This document shows, in pieces, positions 37,255-43,705 of a stretch of 64,000 nt of DNA. Both the position numbers and the translations under genes were made by a program. Each line of letters begins with the position of its first letter. The stretch's first letter is position 1. The notes below the pieces were generated by a model. That model saw only the letters and a program-made list of their open reading frames with translations, ran no database searches and had not been told where the DNA came from. Source of the stretch: Acidianus manzaensis (lineage in GTDB: Archaea; Thermoproteota; Thermoprotei_A; Sulfolobales; Sulfolobaceae); assembly GCF_002116695.1 (NCBI RefSeq), contig NZ_CP020477.1, forward strand, positions 2,601,001 to 2,665,000, in the 5' to 3' direction.

Positions 37255-38391
37255 ATGGAAAGAGCAAAAAACAGAGAGGAAAGAGCAAAAAAAGGAGACG
37301 TAATTCCAATAAATAGTGACGAGGAGTTAAGGAAAGCTTTAAACATTATCAGAGATATAATTGACATTAGTGGTAAGGAGTTTGAAGAATTGAAGAATTA
37401 CATCATGAATGAGTTAAAAAACCCCAAAGGGCAGATTATTGTAATTGCAGTAGAACAAGATGTTGAAAAATCATACTTAGCTTATAGGATAGCTAAAGAA
37501 ATTATTAATAATGGAGTAGAACTCTTCTATATAATTGACCCAGAAAATTTTATAAAACAATCAAATTTTATAAAACAATCTGGTCGCGCTGTTTACCTCT
37601 GGGATAATAAACGTTACGATGAAAAATTGTGGAAAATAATCAAAACAGACTTTATTCAAAATAATCTAATTATAATATTCGTAAATGACTATATATATAA
37701 CAGAATGAAGACTAATTTAATTAAAAAATATAGAGATGCTAAGATTAGATTTGAGAAGATCAAAGAATTTAGGATGAAAAGACCTTCTAATGAGGAATTG
37801 GAAAATGCGATTAACGACCCCTCTAAGATTGAGATAAATAGATTAAAAAATGATGTAAGTGAAGATAAAAATAAAGAGAAAGCTACTTCAAGTACTTTAC
37901 CACCATCTCAAAACAAAAATCAACGTCCTGATCCTCCCTCATCTCAATCTGATAAAGATATAAATAAAGCTTTGAATAGAATGATCATTGCGTTTAAACG
38001 TTTTAGATATCTACTCAAAGGAAAAGGTTTTGAATATACATATCTCGATCCTTTTCCTTTTGATGCAAATTCTATTACTCTGGCCTTTGGAGATCATGAG
38101 TCTGAAAATCTGAAGGATAACTATTTTACAATCGGATTTGAAAATATTGAGATAAATGAAGGAAAAATTAGTTTTGATGTAGGAATGGTTTGGTGGAAAG
38201 GCAAAAAACGCCCTACTGAAAAAGATTTTGTAAATGAAGGAAAATTCAAAGGACTCGACGGCTGGTTATGTAATCAAGAAAGAAAATTTACCATTGACAT
38301 AAATGCGGAAGAAGAAGAATACGAAAAAATTCTCGAGCAATGTTACAGTGAATCTGGTATAAGCCAATTACCTGTTCTAATTAAAAAGTGA
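37255..38391 (+). CDS. STAND-like ATPase relative with destroyed Walker A and a novel C-terminal domain
   Basis: Residues 55-150 align with the intact P-loop domain of the 997-residue ATPase at 43706: 'IIVIAVEQDVEKSYLAYRIAKEI' here versus 'GEMGVGKTYLAYRIARDI' there, and 'AVYLWDNKRYDEKLWKI' versus 'AVYLWDDSNFEENSWEI'. The phosphate-binding Gly and Lys residues are lost (V-E-Q-D-V-E-K-S), so ATP binding is unlikely. An exact six-residue tandem duplication NFIKQS-NFIKQS occurs at 98-109. After a Pro/Ser-rich linker (about 205-230), residues 235-378 form an unknown αβ domain ('GFENIEINEGKISFDVGMVWW'). Confidence 0.72.
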   Translation: MERAKNREERAKKGDVIPINSDEELRKALNIIRDIIDISGKEFEELKNYIMNELKNPKGQIIVIAVEQDVEKSYLAYRIAKEIINNGVELFYIIDPENFIKQSNFIKQSGRAVYLWDNKRYDEKLWKIIKTDFIQNNLIIIFVNDYIYNRMKTNLIKKYRDAKIRFEKIKEFRMKRPSNEELENAINDPSKIEINRLKNDVSEDKNKEKATSSTLPPSQNKNQRPDPPSSQSDKDINKALNRMIIAFKRFRYLLKGKGFEYTYLDPFPFDANSITLAFGDHESENLKDNYFTIGFENIEINEGKISFDVGMVWWKGKKRPTEKDFVNEGKFKGLDGWLCNQERKFTIDINAEEEEYEKILEQCYSESGISQLPVLIKK

Positions 38392-38671
38392 CTTGGTACA
38401 TCTATTTGAAAACTTAATAAGTAGAGTTAGGGATTTAATTTGAAATTTTTTGCATTTAGTTTGTATCTGGGAAAAGGTTACCAGGACTTTTCACATAATA
38501 AGATCGGGGGAGAAGGAACAAGCATTGACTGGATTTAACTTTGTCTCCGCTCTAGACATAAAGTAGATAAGGGGCAAAGAAATAAATGCCTTCTCTTCTA
38601 GAGCTATCATTTAGTTTTCCCAGATATTACGTTATGGATTTCTCAATATTGAATGAGCTTAAAAAGAATAT
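38392..38671. other. Tail-to-tail intergenic region
   Basis: Space between converging genes. I see only short AT tracts and no gene, structured RNA or repeat that I can support. Confidence 0.35.
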
Positions 38672-39844
38672 TTAATCACGTTGAGTTTCGGATTTAAATA
38701 TTTCTTCCGCTGATTTTACAATACCTTTTCTGTTGGGCTCATCAGTTGGAAGGCTGTACTTATCATCTATTTTTTCTACGAGTGTATAATCTACTAGTCT
38801 GTTCAATAGTTCGTAAACTCTTGGTTCAGGTATTTCTTCATCTAAAATTGTTGATGAAACTTTTTTTATTTCTTTGAGTTCTCCAGTTCCACCTAACCTA
38901 TCTAAGGCTAAAATTATCGCTGAATACCTTAAAGGTGACTGGCTATTTTCAAGGAAATTTTTGGCTTCGCTTTTAGCTTCTTCTTCTGCTTTAGAAACTA
39001 TGTCGTCTATGCGTGGTTTTTGTCCGTGTTTTACTGCGAATGAGTATTCAGAACCGAATATGGTTAACCAACCTGGAATTCCGTCTAGTTTTTGAACTGC
39101 TTCATCTATAATTTGTTTATCCACTGAAATTCCTTCTTCTTCGAAACCTTTGGTAAGGAAGTCTTCACTTTGGTCTTTAGTAAACCTTTCTAAGGTAATT
39201 TTCCTTATATATCTTCCAAAAAATGGTTCTTGATACTCTATATCTTTCAGCGTACTCTCTAAAATTCTGATCATACTCCCAGTGAAGATGACCACGGTAT
39301 TGTTGCATTCTTCATAAATATCGTGAAAAAGGGAAGGGAAATTTATTCCTGCAATTTTGCTTAACTCTTGTGCTTCATCCAGCACTATTGTCACTTTTTT
39401 TCTATTGTCTTTTGCTAATCGATCTAATTCTAAGAATAAATAGGAGAGATCTTTAGTATCAATTTTTTTCAGTTTTCCTTTAACTTTTAGTGAAGAAAAA
39501 TCGACTTCTTCTAAACCGACTATATTTGAAATAATTCTAGATATTTTCCCTAGAAAAGTATAATTCCTTATTGTTAAATTTGTGCTTTCGAGAAGTAATG
39601 AGAGGAATGAAGCCTTATCGTACTGTTTCTTCTTCGTTGTGTTTAGTCTAGTTAAATTAACGTAAATTGGTATGCTTCCGCTTTCTTTTACAGAAACGTT
39701 AACTACGCTACTTTTTCCTATTCTTCTAATTCCTAATACTGCTGTCCATTCTCCTCTAAAAATACTGTCCTTTATCATTTCTATTTCTTTCTCTCTATCG
39801 TAAAGGTCTTTTCTATCTTCTTTTGGCCTGGTGGAGAAAAGCAT
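38672..39844 (-). CDS. Archaeal AAA ATPase (MNS/STAND-type, Arch_ATPase family)
   Basis: This 390-residue protein begins 'LFSTRPKEDRKDLYDREKEIEMIKDSI', then Walker A 'LGIRRIGKSSVVNV' (about residues 38-45), Walker B 'VTIVLDEAQEL' (about residue 155), a sensor strand 'NTVVIFTGSMIRILE' and 'FFGRYIRKITLERF', and a C-terminal winged-helix-like part ('LKEIKKVSSTILDEEIPEPRVYELLNRLVDYTLVEKI'). This is the archaeal ATPase family common in Sulfolobales islands. A pair of palindromes right at its start codon suggests self-regulation. Broken relatives occur at 42642 and 62154. Confidence 0.85.
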   Translation of the reverse strand: MLFSTRPKEDRKDLYDREKEIEMIKDSIFRGEWTAVLGIRRIGKSSVVNVSVKESGSIPIYVNLTRLNTTKKKQYDKASFLSLLLESTNLTIRNYTFLGKISRIISNIVGLEEVDFSSLKVKGKLKKIDTKDLSYLFLELDRLAKDNRKKVTIVLDEAQELSKIAGINFPSLFHDIYEECNNTVVIFTGSMIRILESTLKDIEYQEPFFGRYIRKITLERFTKDQSEDFLTKGFEEEGISVDKQIIDEAVQKLDGIPGWLTIFGSEYSFAVKHGQKPRIDDIVSKAEEEAKSEAKNFLENSQSPLRYSAIILALDRLGGTGELKEIKKVSSTILDEEIPEPRVYELLNRLVDYTLVEKIDDKYSLPTDEPNRKGIVKSAEEIFKSETQRD

Positions 39845-39845
39845 T

Positions 39846-39876
39846 ATTACGGTACCGTAATTATTACGGTGCCGTA
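39846..39876 (-). promoter_or_regulatory. Tandem palindromic operators at the ATPase start
   Basis: A perfect 16-bp palindrome ATTACGGTACCGTAAT (39846-39861) lies 1-2 bp upstream of the ATPase ATG, and a second site with core TACGGTGCCGTA (39865-39876) lies 17 bp further upstream, centre to centre, beside the TATA-like TTTTTATTATACGG. Both share TACGG-Y-ACCGTA. This is the layout of a repressor blocking a leaderless promoter. Confidence 0.55.
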
Positions 39877-39932
39877 TAATAAAAACTTTGTTCTGTGTTG
39901 GATTGCAGTCATGAAAATTAGTATGTAATACG

Positions 39933-40022
39933 TAGTTTGTGGATTATCTGGAAACTAAGGCCATTCTCCTTATCAAAATCATCCGTAGAACCGACGTAAA
40001 GATTCAAATGGTACACACACTA
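39933..40022 (-). repeat. MITE-like element, copy 4, with perfect 9-bp target duplication
   Basis: 90 bp beginning TAGTTTGTGGATTATCTGG and ending TACACACACTA. The flanking 9 bases are TGTAATACG on both sides. Confidence 0.82.
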
Positions 40023-40134
40023 TGTAATACGCTAAAATTAAACGTAAAGAAATTAATGCACAAAAAGTTAGTCCCAGAAATATGCAAATACTAACTAGTA
40101 TCAATTTTGTGATTATTGTAATATACCTAGGATT

Positions 40135-40222
40135 TGGTGTGTATCATTTGAAACTAGACGGCAATTCTATGAATAGTTCTAATATAGAGAATAACATCAA
40201 TTTTCAGAAAATCCACAAACTA
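40135..40222 (+). repeat. MITE-like element, copy 5
   Basis: 88 bp, TGGTGTGTATCATTTGAAAC to ATCCACAAACTA, opposite in orientation to copy 4. It belongs to the sub-type with 'AACTAGACGGCAATTCTATGAATAGTTCTAATA' in the centre. Flanks do not show a clear duplication. Confidence 0.75.
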
Positions 40223-40397
40223 TAGAGGGTTGCATAGATTACAATTTATCTTGCATTATTTGTTGATTTTCTTTACTGCATTCAAACGCACTATTCAAGT
40301 TAAGCGGATAAATAATATAGTACTTAACTAGATTATCTGCCTTAGTAAGAGATGCAAACTATAATTGATGAGTGAACCCTTAAAGCTAGAAAGGAAA

Positions 40398-40823
40398 TCA
40401 GTACATTAATTTACTATTTCTAATATCGTATATAGACGCTGGAATTATTGGCCCATCAAGAAGCACTATTAATGGACTATAGTATGTCTCGAAGTTAGTA
40501 GACTGAGCCTGTGGTATGTATAAATCTAAATCTTTTATTATCGTTTCAATGTCTTCTTTTCTAGGTGGTTTAATATACAACAAAGATATTTCCGTAAATG
40601 ATGCTACTCTAAATTGAACTTCATGATCTAGTTTCAATACATCTTTTGCACATATTTCATCATTAGTAAAGAGATACGTCCAATAAGTACCTCCATATAC
40701 ATGAAAATTAATAGACCATACGTAGCCATTTTTTATTATAAAATTATATTCGTTTTCATCTACATATCGAAATAAAATTTTATTTCTATTATCAATTATA
40801 TTGTTTGCATTACATCCTTTCAT
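40398..40823 (-). CDS. Toxin-like small protein, second copy, in a two-gene unit
   Basis: The protein has about 141 residues from ATG 40823. It contains 'LFRYVDENEYNFIIKNGYVWSINFHVYGGTYWTYLFTNDEICAKDVLKL', the same motif string as the protein at 36196, suggesting a shared fold. The frame is open back to 40844, but an ATG inside the end of the upstream gene gives a 14-bp overlap with it, so translational coupling is likely. The upstream partner (40810-41136) could be an antitoxin-like protein. No function known; ART-like toxin is a hypothesis. Confidence 0.52.
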   Translation of the reverse strand: MKGCNANNIIDNRNKILFRYVDENEYNFIIKNGYVWSINFHVYGGTYWTYLFTNDEICAKDVLKLDHEVQFRVASFTEISLLYIKPPRKEDIETIIKDLDLYIPQAQSTNFETYYSPLIVLLDGPIIPASIYDIRNSKLMY

Positions 40824-41136
40824 ACAAATTCTCCGTAATTTCATTAAACATCGTAATAAGTTTTGTTATATTATCTTCAGTAATTTTATCTTTTCCATAC
40901 TCCTTTATTATTCTCCCTTTCATTTTCACATAACCACGAGAAAGAACAGTAGTTAGCCCTTCACTATTTATCTCAAAATTTGAGAGTTTAATTAAATCAT
41001 CTATCGTCATACCCATAAGAATAAACTCGTAAGTATAGAAAACACCAGTAGCATAATCATCTAATTCCCTTATATCTTCAATTGCGATAACACCCAATCT
41101 CATATAAAACATATTAGTCGGGTTTGATTTATACAA
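40810..41136 (-). CDS. Partner of the toxin-like protein, N-terminus possibly altered by IS110
   Basis: This 108-residue frame, in the likely product, runs 'MFYMRLGVIAIEDIRELDDYATGVFYTYEFILMGMTIDDLIKL...FNEITENLYERM'. The N-terminal codons lie inside the left-end hairpin of the IS110 element, so the true start is lost or displaced; the ATG of MFYMRLG (near 41112) is the first outside it. It resembles the truncated protein at 42215-42426 ('AYMKFGVRTSDESFRYKNLSDEIFAYSSLLMQIF') over about 35 residues. It overlaps the toxin-like gene downstream. Confidence 0.5.
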   Translation of the reverse strand: MYKSNPTNMFYMRLGVIAIEDIRELDDYATGVFYTYEFILMGMTIDDLIKLSNFEINSEGLTTVLSRGYVKMKGRIIKEYGKDKITEDNITKLITMFNEITENLYERM

Positions 41137-41255
41137 ACCCGATCAGGGTGAGGCCGAACTCAACCTGGAGCTTTAAGCTCGGCCGAAAGCTTGGCCTCCC
41201 CTCCATCCGTACCGGAAGTTGGGCAAAAGCCTGGATAAAACATGAGGTTGGGAAA
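41119..41255 (+). ncRNA. Candidate bridge RNA of the IS110 element
   Basis: The non-coding left end has a perfect 8-bp hairpin CGGGTTTG / CAAACCCG (41119-41141, 7-nt loop), then a GC-rich stretch unusual for this genome containing GGCCGA...TCGGCC and AAGCTT/AAGCTC complementarities (41152-41190). It lies immediately before the transposase start at 41256. Bridge RNAs of IS110 elements are encoded in this position. Boundaries and loops are not determined. Confidence 0.55.
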
Positions 41256-42203
41256 ATGGAGGGACAAAAAGCAGGAATAGATGTAGGAAAGAAAAACTTG
41301 TATTTAAGCTACCAAGGCAAAATATACAAATTAAACAACAATGAACAAGGATATGAAGAAATAAGAAAAATGCTGCCAAGAGGAACAAAAATAATACTAG
41401 AAGACTCTGGAATATACACTAGAAAGATAATAAGAGCGCTAGGCAAAGACTTCGAAATAAGAATAGTAAACCCCTTGATAATATCAAAACACAAGAGTAT
41501 AAGAGGAAAGAAAAGCGACAAAATAGACGCTAAAAAACTTGCAGAAATAAAACTAGATGAAACAAGAATGGGCAAAATCTCAAAAGAAAGAGAACTAACA
41601 ACCCAATGGGACTTCATAACAAGAACAACAAGTAAAATAAAAAACAGAATAAGAAGAAACCTAAACTCTCTAGGACTCGACGACAAGCTAAACAAGGATA
41701 ACCTTGAAAAAGCCATGAACATGAACGAACCAGAAGCTGACGAAATAAAATTCTTATTACAAGAGCTGAAGCACTTCGAGGAAAGGAAGAAGAAAATAGA
41801 AGAAGAACTAAAAACCGTCATTCCAAGAGATCACGTGATTTTCACAATCCCAGGCATTGGTGAGACTATTGGTTCCTTAATCGTTGCTAGAGTGGGAGAC
41901 TTCTCACGTTTCTCGACGAAGAAGAAGTTTGTTGCTTACTGTGGCCTAGATCCTTTTATTGAGCAAAGTGGTTCAAGGATTCTAACTCAAGGAATTTCTA
42001 AGCGTGGTGATGCGTTATTGAGGAAATTGTTCTATCTTTCTGCTTTAACTGCCATTAGGGTTAATCCTACTATTAAGGAGTTTTACGAGAATCATAAGGG
42101 GAAGCTGAAAGGAAAGAAGTTAATTATTGCTTGTGCGAGGAAGCTAGCTGTTATAACTTGGGCTGTTTGTTATTACAATAAAGCTTACAGCGAATTACAG
42201 TAA
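41256..42203 (+). CDS. IS110-family transposase (serine/DEDD recombinase)
   Basis: From ATG 41256 it is 315 residues long. The DEDD_Tnp_IS110 domain shows 'AGIDVGKKNLYLSY' (Asp), 'ILEDSGIYTRKI' (Glu) and 'KKSDKIDAKKLAEI' (Asp pair). The C-terminal Transposase_20 domain has 'FTIPGIGETIGSLIVARVGDFSRF' and 'AYCGLDPFIEQSGSRILTQGISKRGDALLRKLFY', with the catalytic serine in IEQSGS. The frame is open upstream to 41124, but that part covers the structured end. Codon use switches from A-ending to T/G-ending near 41830. With an intact frame it may be active. Confidence 0.88.
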   Translation: MEGQKAGIDVGKKNLYLSYQGKIYKLNNNEQGYEEIRKMLPRGTKIILEDSGIYTRKIIRALGKDFEIRIVNPLIISKHKSIRGKKSDKIDAKKLAEIKLDETRMGKISKERELTTQWDFITRTTSKIKNRIRRNLNSLGLDDKLNKDNLEKAMNMNEPEADEIKFLLQELKHFEERKKKIEEELKTVIPRDHVIFTIPGIGETIGSLIVARVGDFSRFSTKKKFVAYCGLDPFIEQSGSRILTQGISKRGDALLRKLFYLSALTAIRVNPTIKEFYENHKGKLKGKKLIIACARKLAVITWAVCYYNKAYSELQ

Positions 42204-42214
42204 TTGTATAGGAA

Positions 42215-42426
42215 ATCAACGTAAAAATTTGCATAAGTAGTGAGGAGTATGCAAAAATTTCATCAGAAAGATTTTTATACCGGAAGCTTTCGTCTGAAGT
42301 TCTCACTCCAAATTTCATATATGCTCTATTAGGTTCAATTCTGTGCTTAAAGTAAGGTACTTCTTTAGCATACTTCTCCAATGCCACAAAATTATTCTCT
42401 ATAATCTTGTAAGTTTTTTCCCTCAT
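42215..42426 (-). pseudogene. N-terminal remnant of a partner-like gene, cut by IS110
   Basis: The frame starts ATGAGGG at 42426 after GGGGAGA and runs 'KTYKIIENNFVALEKYAKEVPYFKHRIEPNRAYMKFGVRTSDESFRYKNLSDEIFAYSSLLMQIF' before entering the IS110 end. It has its own TATA (AGTTTAAATAC near 42460-42470). The similarity to residues 8-45 of the gene at 40810 suggests the two were tandem copies. The C-terminus is lost. Confidence 0.55.
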
Positions 42427-42641
42427 TTTCTCCCCAGCTTAGTTGAACCTTATTCTTACTGTATTTAAACTTTTTGCCCATTTTTCTTAAATTTTGAACT
42501 TACATAGGACTCTTGCTGATTCCACGTCTAAAAGGTTCTGTCTCAGTCTAAAGCGTTACTTCTACGGTAGTTACTCCCTTATGAAAAACAACGGATTCTT
42601 GCTCTTAAGAACTTTAACCCAGAAAGGCAAGATTTGTCCTT

Positions 42642-42717
42642 TTATTTTACCATTTCTATTTCTTTCTCTCTATCGTAAAGGTCTTTCCTATCTTCTTTTA
42701 ATCTAGCGGAAAAAAGC
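42642..42717 (-). pseudogene. 5' fragment of an archaeal AAA ATPase gene
   Basis: The short frame 'MLFSARLKEDRKDLYDREKE' then stop matches the first codons of the ATPase at 39844, and the similarity continues into the upstream TATA and operator region (ATTACAATACCATATAAT against ATTACGGTACCGTAAT). The operator palindrome is degraded. Only the promoter and about 24 codons survive. Confidence 0.6.
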
Positions 42718-42970
42718 ATTATTACAATACCATATAATAAAAACTTTATTCAAAGTAATGAAGAGGAATACGTTAAGAAAGGACTTATCTAATTTTTAGG
42801 TATATTAATTCTGTTTTTGATAATTTCTAGTCTAGGACGATATGATTTAAGGAAGAGTCATTTTCAAGTACTAATCAAACTTATGCTAATAGTCGAACAT
42901 ACTGGGTATACAGCAGGTTTGAGATTTAGAAGAAAACTTTAAAGACTGTATTTACAATATTTATATTATG

Positions 42971-43038
42971 GGACTGCCAGGGGATACTGGCAGGATGATC
43001 GAAATAGCGGACTGTCGAGGGATATCGACAGGATGATG
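42971..43038 (+). ncRNA. Two tandem covarying hairpins with identical loops
   Basis: Hairpin 1 is CTGCCAG-GGGATA-CTGGCAG (42974-42993); hairpin 2 is CTGTCGA-GGGATA-TCGACAG (43012-43031). Both are preceded by GGA (the last A shared with the stem base) and followed by GATGAT. Stem positions differ between the two with pairing kept, and the loop is identical. This is evidence of a conserved structure, either RNA or a protein site. A TATA-like AATATAAAAC follows at about 43041-43050. Confidence 0.55.
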
Positions 43039-43080
43039 CAAATATAAAACCTTTATGTTTATTATCAGGAAACATTTCTA

Positions 43081-43117
43081 TAAGCGAATCTGGAAATCAG
43101 TCAGATAAGGACGCTTA
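43081..43117 (+). ncRNA. Small two-stem structure downstream of a TATA box
   Basis: Outer stem TAAGCG (43081-43086) with CGCTTA (43112-43117), inner stem ATCTG (43088-43092) with CAGAT (43102-43106). The TATA-like AATATAAAAC at 43041-43050 would start transcription near 43072-43076. Could be the start of a small RNA; no family recognised. Confidence 0.35.
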
Positions 43118-43705
43118 CCCACTTATTATGATAATAAAATAAAAGATATGAGCAAGATATAAAAACTCATGAACTACTCCTTTCTTATGGACTCTATAAA
43201 TTCAATTCATGAAAATATTATTGAACTTCATTTAATAATAGAAAAAGAAATTAAATTTTTGCAAATAAATTAAATACTACAAAAAACAGTGTAGGAGTAG
43301 TAATAAATCTTTCAATTAAAAATTTTGTGAACTTATATAAATTCTGTTTTACAAAAGCAAAATAAGAAAAAGTCCAAAACCTTGGATATAAAATATTTTT
43401 TGACGTTCATTAAAAAATGAGATTGCTTTTTATTAATCCTTATTTATATTTTTAAGAAGTTGATTCTAGATAACAGTTTCCGAAAAATCCACTCATGATT
43501 TTTAGTTAAAAGACAATAAAGGTCTATCAATAGGATTAGACTTAATTTTAAAATATGAGGTATAATTATAAAATAATTAATCTTGTTTTGCTCTTGAATT
43601 TATTGGTTTCTATAAGGCATTAATTTAGTTAACTATTATTAGAGTATCAGAAAATGGTGAAGTAATTCATAAATTTTACCTCATGTTAGAGAATCTAATT
43701 TACCT
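43118..43705. other. AT-rich intergenic region
   Basis: About 590 bp holding only a 28-codon ORF at 43187-43273 ('MDSINSIHENIIELHL...') that I cannot support. The right end is the 3' flank of the large ATPase gene. Confidence 0.35.

Larger units (their letters stand above)
41119..42210 (+). mobile_element. Intact-looking IS110-family element
   Basis: Contains the structured left end and a complete transposase. It separates two related truncated ORFs (40810-41136 and 42215-42426), which suggests it landed in or between tandem partner genes. No terminal inverted repeats are expected for this family. Exact ends are uncertain. Confidence 0.7.

Noticed and set aside
42494..42706. 70-codon plus-strand ORF
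   Set aside because: Overlaps the ATPase 5' stub on the other strand and has no recognisable domain; its first 45 residues could be part of a remnant, but I cannot support a gene.
42971..43038. Tandem hairpins as a guanidine-II-type riboswitch
   Set aside because: That class has ACGR loops; here both loops are GGGATA, so only the tandem layout is similar.
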